This document shows, one piece after another, positions 1-6,498 of a DNA stretch of 29,381 bases. Location of the stretch: positions 1 through 29,381 of IMG/VR virus record IMGVR_UViG_3300025070_000159. One strand, written 5' to 3'. The number at the start of each line of letters is the position of its first letter. Position 1 is the stretch's first letter. This DNA is from a virus. Both the position numbers and the translations under genes were made by a program. Below the pieces are notes generated by a model, which was not told the DNA's origin, ran no database searches, and saw only the letters and a list, made by a program, of their open reading frames with translations.

Positions 1-223
1 TGTAAGTTATGTTTTGTGGGCGGTCAATATATGTAATCTGACTGCCTAAAATATCACCCAAAGGCATAGTGGGGGCATCAACCAGAGATGGCATACCGAC
101 TGTAGTTGGCGCACCCATAAACTCTATTTGGGGCATGGCAGGAGGTGCAGATACGCCAGTGGGTGCAGATACATTTAGCATGTCCTGCAAGTCCTCAAAT
201 GACAGCATCTCTGGCAGAGCCAT
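1..223 (-). CDS. hypothetical protein downstream of portal (3' end outside window)
   Basis: An open frame begins with ATG at 223, two bases after the portal stop, and runs without a stop to the window edge (74 codons). The product starts MALPEMLSFEDLQDML and is rich in Pro, Met and Ala. I do not recognise it. Its position just after the portal in a minus-strand structural operon suggests a head-assembly role (a scaffold or small structural protein usually follows), but that is inference. Confidence 0.7.
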   Translation of the reverse strand, partial: MALPEMLSFEDLQDMLNVSAPTGVSAPPAMPQIEFMGAPTTVGMPSLVDAPTMPLGDILGSQITYIDRPQNITY

Positions 224-225
224 AG

Positions 226-2226
226 TTAGACCCTCGGCAGATTAACAGATGTCTCAATATCTGAGCGCAGCTTCTCCAAACGCAACTGACGCTCAAACTC
301 CAACTCTTGACGGCGCAAGTCTAACTCAGCAGCCATCTTCTCACGCTCAAACTGCAACTCAAGTTGCATCTTCTCGCGCTTGAGGGCTAAGTCTTGTTCG
401 GCCTTAGCCATCTCCATTTGCATTTCCGGATTCGGGCCTTGCTGTTGCGGTGGAGGCGGTGGAGCATTACGCGGGTCTTGGAAGAACTCGCTGGCATCTT
501 TGAAGCCAGAAAGCTCTGCAATCTTAGACAGCGTATTGCGATACTGGATGGGCGTAACAATCGGATTGTTTGGCCCCATTGTCGCCATGATTCCTTCTTG
601 CTTGGCAGCAATCTGGAACAGGGTAGCAAGCTGTTGCTCACGCTGACCGGTGCCAAGACCTACGTTAATCTGCACGTCGTACATATTGTCCCACTGACGC
701 GGATCCATTGTCACGAACTGATTACGCAGGCGAATGATTTTCTCTTTGTTTTGATACTTCGTAACCAAGTGCAGGATGCCACGGAACAAGGCTCGCACAC
801 CTGTCTCAGCAAACACACGGGCAATCATCTCAATCTTGCCTTGCGAAGCAGCTTGCATCGCAGCCACAGCAGTGGCGGTAGTGGACTGCAATGAGTCCGC
901 ATCCAAGCCCATTGACTGTTTGCTAATGCCGGTTCGCTGCTCCTTAACGCTGTCCATGTAGTTCAGCGCGGGGAAGACAGACGATGAAACATCTGGAACT
1001 TGCAGGGGTTGCACGGCACCGGCGGTGCGTGTGCGGATGATACCTGCCGGACGGTTGGTCAGCAGGTCATCGAGGTTTACCTGACCCTCAACCGCCACGA
1101 CGCGAGAGTTGTTAGTGTTGTAGATGTTGTCGAGCAACTGACGCATCAGGGTAGACTTGATAAGCTGCACGTCCATCACAAGCTCTGCAACCGAGCGACC
1201 AATCGCACGGTGCGGCATCAGGATGGGAGAAAGAATGGCAAATGGAAGCTGATCACACTCTTCATTTTCAAGAATGTGGTAGCCATTGCCTACTGTAAGA
1301 ACGCGACGGAACTCAGCCACCCCGTCACCATCATAGTCAGAACGAATATAACATTCCGTAACGAGAACATCTCGCATAGTCGGGTCAAGGCTGTCGTAAG
1401 GAGCGCCGCCTTCGAGGTCTTCAAATCGGCTGGTACGTTCTTCTGATGTTTCGACATCTGACACCCCTGCATATTTCTCAATCTCGTCTCGGCTGTGACC
1501 CATCTGCACAAGGTCGCTGACAGACATTGACGAGCGATGCGCTACAAAGTCTGCATCCTCAAGAGACTTGGCGCGGCTCGTAATCAAAAACTCTTCCGGC
1601 GGCACATTCTCAATGCAGACCTTGCCGTCTGTCTTGGTGCGCCTGACCTTGATGTCATAGAGAACCGGAGCCGGAATCATCATCCCGTCGGGGGTAATCA
1701 TGTCCCCACCGAGAGTACGCTCGTCTTGCTCGACAATCTCAACCTCTGGGTCGGCAAGGATGATGGTCAGTTCTTCATCATTGAGGTCGGCATATTCTTC
1801 TGTCTCAATATCTGTCTTCTCATCCCAGTAAAACTTCACAACACCAGTCTTCAGGATAAGCGCATCCTTAAACCAGTTGTGCATGATTTCAAAGCCACGG
1901 TTATCATTATTGATAACCCAGTTGCAGTAATCACTGGCTTGTTCAGCTACAGCTATATCCTCCGGCCCGTGAGGTGCGAAACGCACATACTCTTCAGACT
2001 GCGTAAAGATACGCATCAAGGACGGCATGACGTGTTCAATCGTGTCGGATACTTCAGTGCTTACAACCTGAGACCGGTCTGGCTGTTCATTTCCAAACGG
2101 TTCGCCCAAGTAATAGTCCATCGCGTCGATACGGTCTTGCGAGTACTCCGTATCGTAGTGACCTAGCGCTTGTTCAATCTCATTGCGAACAATGCCCTGA
2201 AACTCAATGTCGTCCATTTTAGCCAT
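226..2226 (-). CDS. portal protein
   Basis: The 666-aa product is a podovirus-type portal: twelve copies would form the ring at the capsid vertex through which DNA is packaged and ejected, docking TerL and then the tail. The size, the acidic N-terminal part with the DAMDYYLGEPFGNEQP segment, the central LPFAILSPILMPHRAIG segment and the following long helix region (VMDVQLIKSTLMRQLLDN) are typical of this class. After a PPPPPQQQ linker, residues from about 600 to 655 form a Glu/Lys/Gln/Arg-rich coiled coil, as expected for a long C-terminal barrel. It is the last complete gene of the TerL-to-portal block. The start ATG at 2226 lies two bases after the stop of the zinc-ribbon gene, so translation is probably coupled. 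Confidence 0.93.
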   Translation of the reverse strand: MAKMDDIEFQGIVRNEIEQALGHYDTEYSQDRIDAMDYYLGEPFGNEQPDRSQVVSTEVSDTIEHVMPSLMRIFTQSEEYVRFAPHGPEDIAVAEQASDYCNWVINNDNRGFEIMHNWFKDALILKTGVVKFYWDEKTDIETEEYADLNDEELTIILADPEVEIVEQDERTLGGDMITPDGMMIPAPVLYDIKVRRTKTDGKVCIENVPPEEFLITSRAKSLEDADFVAHRSSMSVSDLVQMGHSRDEIEKYAGVSDVETSEERTSRFEDLEGGAPYDSLDPTMRDVLVTECYIRSDYDGDGVAEFRRVLTVGNGYHILENEECDQLPFAILSPILMPHRAIGRSVAELVMDVQLIKSTLMRQLLDNIYNTNNSRVVAVEGQVNLDDLLTNRPAGIIRTRTAGAVQPLQVPDVSSSVFPALNYMDSVKEQRTGISKQSMGLDADSLQSTTATAVAAMQAASQGKIEMIARVFAETGVRALFRGILHLVTKYQNKEKIIRLRNQFVTMDPRQWDNMYDVQINVGLGTGQREQQLATLFQIAAKQEGIMATMGPNNPIVTPIQYRNTLSKIAELSGFKDASEFFQDPRNAPPPPPQQQGPNPEMQMEMAKAEQDLALKREKMQLELQFEREKMAAELDLRRQELEFERQLRLEKLRSDIETSVNLPRV

Positions 2227-2228
2227 AA

Positions 2229-2390
2229 CTATGCTTTCTTAGATACTTTAGCCTTTTTAGCCGTTTTAGCTACTTTAGCTACTTTGGGCTTTTCCTTAAC
2301 AACAGGAGCTTCACTTAGCGGCTTGCGACAGCCTTTGCAACGCTCTGTATAACCATTTGGATTGGGGTATCCGCAGTGTGGGCAAATCAT
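2229..2390 (-). CDS. small zinc-ribbon protein with Lys/Ala tail
   Basis: This 53-aa protein begins MICPHCGYPNP and has a second pair, CKGC, at residues 18-21, giving a CxxC-N12-CxxC zinc ribbon. The second half is a low-complexity basic tail of repeated KVAK/KTAKK units that resembles histone H1-type tails. The start ATG overlaps the upstream stop (ATGA at 2387-2390), so it is probably translated by coupling. It lies directly before the portal. A nucleic-acid-binding role is likely from composition; the exact role is unknown. Confidence 0.8.
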   Translation of the reverse strand: MICPHCGYPNPNGYTERCKGCRKPLSEAPVVKEKPKVAKVAKTAKKAKVSKKA

Positions 2391-2515
2391 TTCTCTGTCC
2401 TCTGTTTGCGTGGGCGACCACGTTTCTTAGGTGCAGCCTTCTTAGCTACCTTCTCCGCTTCCAATGCTGCTGCTTTCTCGGCAGCACGGTTACGCGTGTA
2501 AACAGTAACATACAT
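2387..2515 (-). CDS. 42-aa AT-hook protein
   Basis: The 42-aa product carries a canonical AT-hook, KKRGRPRK, at residues 30-37, preceded by an Ala/Glu/Lys helix-prone stretch (residues 11-28). AT-hooks bind the minor groove of AT-rich DNA. The start overlaps the upstream stop as TAATG (shared base 2515) and the stop overlaps the next start as ATGA, so it sits inside a tightly coupled string of tiny genes between TerL and portal. The reading frame is supported by these overlaps and the motif. Whether it acts in packaging, in genome condensation or on host DNA cannot be told from sequence. Confidence 0.78.
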   Translation of the reverse strand: MYVTVYTRNRAAEKAAALEAEKVAKKAAPKKRGRPRKQRTEK

Positions 2516-2691
2516 TATGACCGTTTCCTTGCCTTTTTCTTAGCAGTATTTGAAAGGTCGCCAAAGTGGTAAAGTTTCTTACTTGATTCAGTGTGTCGAG
2601 CGCCACTGTGCAGTTCGCCATTTGACATCTTGTGCATACCGCCTTTATGACGAGTGCCATCTCGGAAGTAATGAGCCATACCCTTAGCCAT
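2515..2691 (-). CDS. small basic phage protein (58 aa)
   Basis: MAKGMAHYFRDGTRHKGGMH begins a 58-aa, His/Lys/Arg-rich protein ending KKKARKRS. I recognise no named domain. Both ends overlap neighbouring genes by one base in TAATG junctions (2691 and 2515), which supports real translation. It is probably a nucleic-acid-associated or minor virion protein, by composition only. Confidence 0.72.
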   Translation of the reverse strand: MAKGMAHYFRDGTRHKGGMHKMSNGELHSGARHTESSKKLYHFGDLSNTAKKKARKRS

Positions 2692-2798
2692 TATGCCGTC
2701 CTCTTCTTCGTCGTCTTCTTGGCAACTTTTTTCTTTTTGCTATTTTTACTCTTAGGTCTTCCAACCTGCGAACCATAAGTTCCTTTTCCGTAAGGCAT
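2691..2798 (-). CDS. small Lys-rich phage protein (35 aa)
   Basis: The 35-aa product starts MPYGKGTYGSQVGRPKSK and ends in a run of Lys, Thr and Arg. I recall similar MPYGKGTYGS-type mini-proteins near portal and terminase genes of other phages; their function is not known. GRPK at residues 13-16 is an AT-hook-like core. The stop overlaps the next start in TAATG at 2691. Confidence 0.72.
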   Translation of the reverse strand: MPYGKGTYGSQVGRPKSKNSKKKKVAKKTTKKRTA

Positions 2799-2807
2799 AT
2801 CTAACTC

Positions 2808-3083
2808 CTACCACTTGACCTTATGTGACCAGTATTTTGCAGACAACTTACTTGTCGGCTTACCTTGTGCGTTATGACGAGCATAATAAGAACGCTTACG
2901 CGCCTTGTCTTTTGCAGTCTTTGGATTTTTGCCAGCACCACGCACACCTTGCTGACCAAAACGAATGAGGCGAATCTTGTCACCTTCTTTTGCTAGAACC
3001 GCATGGCTCTTCTTCGGATGCTTGGGGGTACGCTTCGGCTTGTTGTAACCAGCAAAACGCTCACCACGATAGACGATAGCCAT
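2808..3083 (-). CDS. conserved basic phage protein (91 aa)
   Basis: The 91-aa product is strongly basic and has the recognisable order GYNKPKRTP - SHAVLAKEG - IRLIRFGQQGV - RKRSYYARH - AKYWSHKVKW. This pattern recurs in a widespread phage family of unknown function, which I recall as a DUF without being sure of its number. The start ATG at 3083 shares its first base with the upstream stop (TAATG). It is the largest of the small genes between TerL and portal. A DNA- or virion-associated role is plausible. Confidence 0.85.
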   Translation of the reverse strand: MAIVYRGERFAGYNKPKRTPKHPKKSHAVLAKEGDKIRLIRFGQQGVRGAGKNPKTAKDKARKRSYYARHNAQGKPTSKLSAKYWSHKVKW

Positions 3084-3202
3084 TAGCGAATCCTCATATT
3101 GCTTTTCGGGCCGAGCTTCTTACGAATGTGCAGACCACGTTTTTTATGACGGCGACGCACTGGTGTTCGCACCTCAAACGTAGTTACAACCTTCTTAGCC
3201 AT
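3083..3202 (-). CDS. small Arg/Lys-rich protein (39 aa)
   Basis: This 39-aa protein contains TPVRRRHKKRGLHIRKKLGP, with more than a third basic residues. No domain is recognised. The start overlaps the upstream stop as TGATG (base 3202) and the stop overlaps the next start as TAATG (base 3083). The overlaps make it a credible gene despite its size. Confidence 0.7.
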   Translation of the reverse strand: MAKKVVTTFEVRTPVRRRHKKRGLHIRKKLGPKSNMRIR

Positions 3203-3423
3203 CAAGCCTCTCCGTAAATGCCATCTTCCGTAACGCGGATGGACGAAACAATCTCCATGTATTCGTCAGGCGAAATCTCCGCCATTTGACCACAATATGC
3301 AGACGCAAGCAAGGTCAAGTTAAGCAGGTCGTCCCAGTCAGTGCCAAGCTCGTTTAGCCCCTCTAGCGTGGTAACAAGAATGTCAAAGTCATCTGTATCT
3401 TCTTCAAACTCAATATAGGCCAC
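3202..3423 (-). CDS. small acidic protein after TerL
   Basis: The frame encodes about 73 aa, rich in Asp/Glu and Leu (EFEEDTDDFDILVTTLEGL), unlike the basic proteins that follow. I chose the GTG at 3423 because it overlaps the TerL stop as TAGTG, mirroring the other junctions in this operon. An in-frame ATG at 3468 would add 15 residues inside TerL and has no visible Shine-Dalgarno. Function unknown; charge opposite to the neighbouring proteins could suit a partner role, but this is speculation. Confidence 0.62.
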   Translation of the reverse strand: MAYIEFEEDTDDFDILVTTLEGLNELGTDWDDLLNLTLLASAYCGQMAEISPDEYMEIVSSIRVTEDGIYGEA

Positions 3424-4820
3424 TACACAACCCAATCCGATTTGCCATAGTTTATTGGTCGGTTCCATTTATGTGCGCTGCCGGACTTGGCGATGCTGGC
3501 TCTGCTGCCAAAGGTCAGGCAGAAGGAGTCTGCAAGGTCAGGCGAGTTTAGGCCACGACGTTTCATCTCGTCCTTGCCCTCAACTTTCAGCTTACCATTG
3601 GAGGTAAACTTAAAGCGCGGCTTAGACAGGTCGTCTATCAGTTCTTCTTGCAGAGGGATTGTGCAGTCACGAGACTCGAACCATTCTTTTGCAAGAAACC
3701 ACAACTCATCTCGCAGGCGTCCGTATCGGTCACCCATTGCGGGAGATTCAGCGACGTTGATACCGCGCACAGGTAAATCAAGTTCCATGAGACGGTCAAC
3801 AACGCCAGCACCCAGACCGATGCTGTCAACAAGTATCTCGGCGGGCCGGTCACCCCAGCGGGTCGTTTCGTATTCATTGAGGATAATCCCGCATATTTCC
3901 ATTAGGTCTTTGTTGCGCCACGTCTTGATCGGCTCGGTTACGACATTACCCTTACGTTTGCACAGAGCAGTTTTGTCCGTACCGAAACGTGCCACGTCAA
4001 GCCCCCAGACGACGGGAGTGGTTTCTGCTGCTTCCTGCTCTCGCGAGGATGCTGACTGCAAGAGGTGCAGTGGTATAACCACGTCGTCGTCGGCTTCAGG
4101 CCACTCTCCAAGAACACGAACTCTGTAGATGTTGCTGTCTTCGCCATACTTGAGCTTCATATCTTCCATGAAGGTTTCGCTTACCTGAGTACTATCAGAT
4201 GATGCGACCTTCATTGTAAAGAACCTATCGCGCATTTTATTGAAGGCTTCATAGAAGTAGCCGGACGTGCGCGTCGGGTTGCCGGTCATGACAGTCTTGG
4301 CACCCTCGGTGGACATCGCACCCTCTCCGACCTCGAAGATGATGTCGTCCACACCAGATGCCTCATCAATCAAGAACAGCATATTGGCTGAGTGGAAACC
4401 TTGCAGCGCCTCTGGAGTTTCACGACGTGCAGTTCGGGCGACAGCAAAGCTATCCTGTCCCGTAAGCTCAACTTTGTCAGACTTCACTTCAATTAGTTCT
4501 TTCAGGCCCTCTGGCATACGACGATGCCACTTTGCGACCTCTGCCCATAAAATGTCTGACAACTGACTAGCAGTGTTGGCAGTACATGCTATCCGACTGG
4601 GTGAGCGTGTCAATACCCACCAGAGTATCAACCATGAAAGAAATGCAGTCTTTCCGATACCGTGACCAGAGCGGATGGCTACGCGGTCATTGTCCCGCAC
4701 CGCATACAATGCTTTGCGCTGCCACTCTTCCGGACTGGCCTGCAGGATAGACTCAACGAATAACACGGGGTCAAGCGCAATCGCGGTGAGTAGCTCCTCT
4801 ACACTCTTTGGCTCTGACAT
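3423..4820 (-). CDS. terL: terminase large subunit (TerL)
   Basis: The 465-aa product is the ATPase/nuclease motor that packages phage DNA through the portal. Visible motifs are the Walker A loop SGHGIGKT (51-58), Walker B LFLIDE (148-153), a coupling-type MTGNP (178-182), and a RNase-H-fold nuclease with acidic residues in GLDVARFG (D275), ILVDSIG (D332) and SPDLADSF (D428/D431). The ATG at 4820 is preceded by AAGGAG seven bases upstream; an in-frame start further upstream (4892) lacks such a site. It leads the minus-strand packaging operon. Unusually, the putative small subunit is not adjacent: it lies about 850 bp upstream beyond an opposing gene. Confidence 0.95.
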   Translation of the reverse strand: MSEPKSVEELLTAIALDPVLFVESILQASPEEWQRKALYAVRDNDRVAIRSGHGIGKTAFLSWLILWWVLTRSPSRIACTANTASQLSDILWAEVAKWHRRMPEGLKELIEVKSDKVELTGQDSFAVARTARRETPEALQGFHSANMLFLIDEASGVDDIIFEVGEGAMSTEGAKTVMTGNPTRTSGYFYEAFNKMRDRFFTMKVASSDSTQVSETFMEDMKLKYGEDSNIYRVRVLGEWPEADDDVVIPLHLLQSASSREQEAAETTPVVWGLDVARFGTDKTALCKRKGNVVTEPIKTWRNKDLMEICGIILNEYETTRWGDRPAEILVDSIGLGAGVVDRLMELDLPVRGINVAESPAMGDRYGRLRDELWFLAKEWFESRDCTIPLQEELIDDLSKPRFKFTSNGKLKVEGKDEMKRRGLNSPDLADSFCLTFGSRASIAKSGSAHKWNRPINYGKSDWVV

Positions 4821-4918
4821 AGTCTCTCCTTGTTTATGGTGGGGCAGGCAACGAAAGGGAAAGGAAACCCGCCCCACCTTCGGGAGCGCCAAGGAGGAGT
4901 ACGCTCAACCGATCTCAT
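4799..4918 (-). CDS. possible 39-aa leader ORF before TerL
   Basis: An ATG at 4918 sits three bases after a strong GAGGAG site and opens a 39-aa frame (MRSVERTPPWRSRRWGGF...) that overlaps the TerL start by 22 bases. It could be a leader peptide or a small gene translationally coupled to TerL. Composition is not distinctive and no homolog is recognised, so it may be chance. Confidence 0.3.
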   Translation of the reverse strand: MRSVERTPPWRSRRWGGFPFPFVACPTINKERLCQSQRV

Positions 4919-4933
4919 TTTCTCCTCTTCTGT

Positions 4934-4964
4934 ATTTATGCCACAGTGTCGGGGCAGTCTGCAA
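4934..4964 (-). promoter_or_regulatory. possible minus-strand promoter for TerL operon
   Basis: On the minus strand TTGCAG (4964-4959) is followed after 18 bases by CATAAA (4940-4935), a weak sigma70-like match about 115 bases before the TerL start. A similar CTTGCAG occurs before the small-terminase gene near 6091-6096. Weak support. Confidence 0.3.
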
Positions 4965-4991
4965 GGGGGGTTATTTTTTTGAAAATATCTC

Positions 4992-5020
4992 TTGACTAAT
5001 GTTTGCCTAGCATCTATATT
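4992..5020 (+). promoter_or_regulatory. early promoter 1 with palindrome in spacer
   Basis: TTGACT (4992-4997) and TATATT (5015-5020) are separated by 17 bases. The spacer carries the imperfect inverted repeat ATGTT-N5-AGCAT (4999-5013), placed where a bound repressor would block polymerase. It belongs to a family of six promoters in this window. Confidence 0.85.
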
Positions 5021-5026
5021 AGCAGG

Positions 5027-5048
5027 GTAACAAAGGAAAGGGAGTTAC
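5027..5048 (+). promoter_or_regulatory. 5' leader hairpin with SD in loop (unit 1)
   Basis: GTAAC (5027-5031) pairs with GTTAC (5044-5048) around a 12-base loop AAAGGAAAGGGA containing the Shine-Dalgarno. The G at 5027 is seven bases after the -10 hexamer, so the stem would begin at the very 5' end of the mRNA. Confidence 0.7.
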
Positions 5049-5051
5049 GAA

Positions 5052-5399
5052 ATGGCAAACGGACGCACACGCGCAGTAAACTACAAACCACGCTATACAT
5101 CTATGGAGGCATACGACCTCCTGCCAGAGATCATCCGCGACGCACTCAAGGAGGGGCCGCAGCCGTGGGGTACAAACAGTATCCTGCGCCGGTTCAAAGC
5201 CTATTCAAAAAAGATGGGCGAGGACTGGGCAATCAAAAAAATATTGAGGTCTATCCGGTCTTGGCATGACATCGAAATTGAGGAGGGCAAGTGCTGGCGC
5301 AATCGCAGGGTCGGGCAGAAATGGGATGATACACCGCCATCACCTCACATGCAGGCAAACGCAACAATGCAGCAGGCTTACGGGCCGTATAAGGGTTAG
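5052..5399 (+). CDS. early phage protein, possibly DUF6525-like
   Basis: The 115-aa product is basic, with a central helical stretch (AYDLLPEIIRDALKEG, then RRFKAYSKKMG and IKKILRSIRSWHDIE) and a C-terminal His/Met/Gln-rich tail. The AYD-LP...PW... pattern recalls the DUF6525 family of alphaproteobacteria and their phages, but I cannot confirm this. It has its own promoter and hairpin leader and lies as a lone plus-strand gene between TerL and the putative small terminase, both on the minus strand. Its stop codon overlaps the first iteron-like repeat. A DNA-binding role is possible. Confidence 0.85.
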   Translation: MANGRTRAVNYKPRYTSMEAYDLLPEIIRDALKEGPQPWGTNSILRRFKAYSKKMGEDWAIKKILRSIRSWHDIEIEEGKCWRNRRVGQKWDDTPPSPHMQANATMQQAYGPYKG

Positions 5400-5521
5400 G
5401 GTGGACTGTCTGTCCGTTTAGGGTGGACTCTCTGCCCGCCTCCCCCCTGACACACTGCCCACCTAATATATAAGAAAGAATAAATCATCTAATATATCTT
5501 TAGGTGGACTCTCTGCCCACC
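5399..5521 (+). repeat. iteron-like cluster A (four repeats around AT-rich block)
   Basis: Four copies of a roughly 20-base element lie in one orientation: 5399-5415 (GGGTGGACTGTCTGTCC), 5421-5440 (GGGTGGACTCTCTGCCCGCC), 5448-5464 (TGACACACTGCCCACCT, diverged left half) and 5502-5521 (AGGTGGACTCTCTGCCCACC). The unit is itself an imperfect palindrome (GGTGG...CCACC). Copies three and four flank an AT-rich stretch (5463-5501) in which TAATATAT recurs. Three related copies lie inside the replication-initiator-like gene at 10082-10184. The layout resembles a replication origin or initiator-binding site. Confidence 0.75.
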
Positions 5522-5532
5522 CTCAATTAGAA

Positions 5533-5568
5533 CAAAAAAAATCAAAAACAGGCTAGGGTACCTTAACC
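5533..5568 (-). terminator. intrinsic terminator after small terminase
   Basis: Read on the minus strand, GGTTAAGG (5568-5561) pairs with CCCTAGCC (5558-5551) around a two-base TA turn, with one wobble and one mismatch, and is followed by a T-rich run (complement of 5533-5549). It would end transcripts from the small-terminase gene before they run antisense into the 5052-5399 gene. The very tight loop and the mismatch lower confidence. The rest of the gap to 5667 holds G-runs and C-runs that can pair (5618-5644) but no gene. Confidence 0.5.
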
Positions 5569-5666
5569 GTCTTGAAAGAGAGGGGGGGTGTTTTGGATGT
5601 GTGTACAACTAAACCTGCCCCCGTCCGCCTGAGAGAAGGGGGGGGTCTATAAACCTATTAGTATTA

Positions 5667-6032
5667 CTATTCTGCTGGAGAATCGTCTGGACTGACCTCT
5701 ATTACGTCAGCCTCGATGATGTCCGGCTCTTTCTGCTTGGATATAGCTAGTTGAACATTGCTTAGGGCAGCAGCGAGAGTATCTGATGGGCTTACCTCGA
5801 CGTTATGCTGGATATTCTTCGGCATCATGGTGGATAGCAGACGCATCGCCTCTAAGGGACGCTGAGATATCTCCTCAGACAAGGTCAGAGCCAACGCTTC
5901 CTTACCCCCGTGAAGCTCGATTGCCCTATCAAATGTGGATGCAAGCTGACTAGACAACCTCTGCCAGCCTCCTCCCTTGCCTCCATTTTTGTAAGCCGGA
6001 CGCCCTCTTTTTTCCTCAACCTTATTAGTCAT
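5667..6032 (-). CDS. putative terminase small subunit / DNA-binding protein
   Basis: The 121-aa product begins with a basic, Gly-rich segment containing an AT-hook-like KRGRPAY (8-14), followed by a helical core (AIELHGGKEALALTLSEEI...EAMRLLSTMMPKNI) and an acidic C-terminus (EADVIEVSPDDSPAE). Size, basic N-terminus, acidic tail and closeness to TerL on the same strand fit a small terminase that recognises the packaging site; this is inference, and another DNA-binding role is possible. AGGA lies about nine bases before the ATG. An opposing gene separates it from TerL, which is unusual. Confidence 0.6.
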   Translation of the reverse strand: MTNKVEEKRGRPAYKNGGKGGGWQRLSSQLASTFDRAIELHGGKEALALTLSEEISQRPLEAMRLLSTMMPKNIQHNVEVSPSDTLAAALSNVQLAISKQKEPDIIEADVIEVSPDDSPAE

Positions 6033-6100
6033 ACTTTATATCCTCAAACCCCTTGATTCCGTTACAACTTTACCCCACTAAAAAAAGTACTGCAAGCCCC

Positions 6101-6129
6101 TTGACTAATGCTAACTTAGTATGTATATT
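6101..6129 (+). promoter_or_regulatory. early promoter 2 with palindrome in spacer
   Basis: TTGACT (6101-6106), 17-base spacer, TATATT (6124-6129). Half-sites ATGCT (6108-6112) and AGTAT (6118-6122) lie in the spacer. It is back to back with a weak minus-strand TTGCAG (6096-6091) that could serve the small-terminase gene. Confidence 0.87.
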
Positions 6130-6135
6130 AATCAT

Positions 6136-6158
6136 GTAACAAAGAGAAGGGGAGTTAC
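6136..6158 (+). promoter_or_regulatory. 5' leader hairpin with SD in loop (unit 2)
   Basis: GTAAC (6136-6140) pairs with GTTAC (6154-6158), and flanking T/A extends the stem to TGTAAC/GTTACA. The 13-base loop is AAAGAGAAGGGGA. The first stem base is at the predicted +1. Confidence 0.7.
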
Positions 6159-6160
6159 AA

Positions 6161-6397
6161 ATGAAAAGCTACAAGATCGAATTGATTGACTACACCGAGG
6201 GCGACTTGGAGACCGGCGTCAAAGTCCGCGTCAATGGCACCAAGTTCCCCAGAGAGCTAGGCCAGAGCTACATCACAAAGGATGAACAGCAGGCCATCAA
6301 GTGGGCCGTCGCAGAATATGATGGAAAGTATCTGTCCCGTGGCGGCGTGATATATGACAGCCGCGAGGACTATCTCAAGGCGATGGATATGGACTAA
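6161..6397 (+). CDS. early phage protein (78 aa), unknown function
   Basis: MKSYKIELIDYTEGDLETG starts a 78-aa acidic, mixed alpha/beta protein of unknown function. It forms a self-contained unit: promoter 2 and its hairpin leader precede it, and an intrinsic terminator follows three codons' distance after the stop. Such single-gene cassettes are typical of early, host-directed phage genes that can be gained or lost independently. No motif is recognised. Confidence 0.85.
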   Translation: MKSYKIELIDYTEGDLETGVKVRVNGTKFPRELGQSYITKDEQQAIKWAVAEYDGKYLSRGGVIYDSREDYLKAMDMD

Positions 6398-6402
6398 AAA
6401 AT

Positions 6403-6437
6403 GCGGGGTAACTTTCTTGGTTATCCCGTGCTTTTTT
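6403..6437 (+). terminator. intrinsic terminator
   Basis: GCGGGGTAAC (6403-6412) pairs with GTTATCCCGTGC (6420-6431) with wobbles or a one-base bulge around a 7-base loop and is followed directly by TTTTTT (6432-6437). It ends unit 2 just before promoter 3 begins at 6441. Confidence 0.85.
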
Positions 6438-6440
6438 CTC

Positions 6441-6469
6441 TTGACTAATGCTAGTCTAGTATGTATTAT
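6441..6469 (+). promoter_or_regulatory. early promoter 3 with palindrome in spacer
   Basis: TTGACT (6441-6446), 17-base spacer, TATTAT (6464-6469). Half-sites ATGCT (6448-6452) and AGTAT (6458-6462). It starts four bases after the preceding terminator T-run. Confidence 0.88.
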
Positions 6470-6475
6470 AATAGT

Positions 6476-6496
6476 GTAACAAGGAAAGGGATTTAC
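6476..6496 (+). promoter_or_regulatory. 5' leader hairpin with SD in loop (unit 3, weaker)
   Basis: GTAA (6476-6479) pairs with TTAC (6493-6496); an outer T-A pair (6475/6497) is possible and the loop-side C-T pair (6480/6492) is mismatched. The loop holds AAGGAAAGGG. It is the weakest of the five leaders. Confidence 0.55.
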
Positions 6497-6498
6497 AA

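Noticed and set aside
1537-2166. 209-codon plus-strand frame opposite the portal gene
   Set aside because: It lies entirely antisense to the portal, with no ribosome site or recognisable product.
5399-5521. Reading the repeats as a CRISPR array
   Set aside because: Units are partly palindromic but spacing is irregular (6, 7 and 37 bases), copies diverge, and no cas gene is present.
5618-5644. C-run and G-run that can pair (possible second terminator)
   Set aside because: No T-run follows on either strand, so it is not a convincing intrinsic terminator.
6091-6096. Minus-strand TTGCAG with a poor -10 (TAAAGT) before the small-terminase gene
   Set aside because: The -10 matches at only four of six positions; mentioned as a possibility, not annotated as a promoter.
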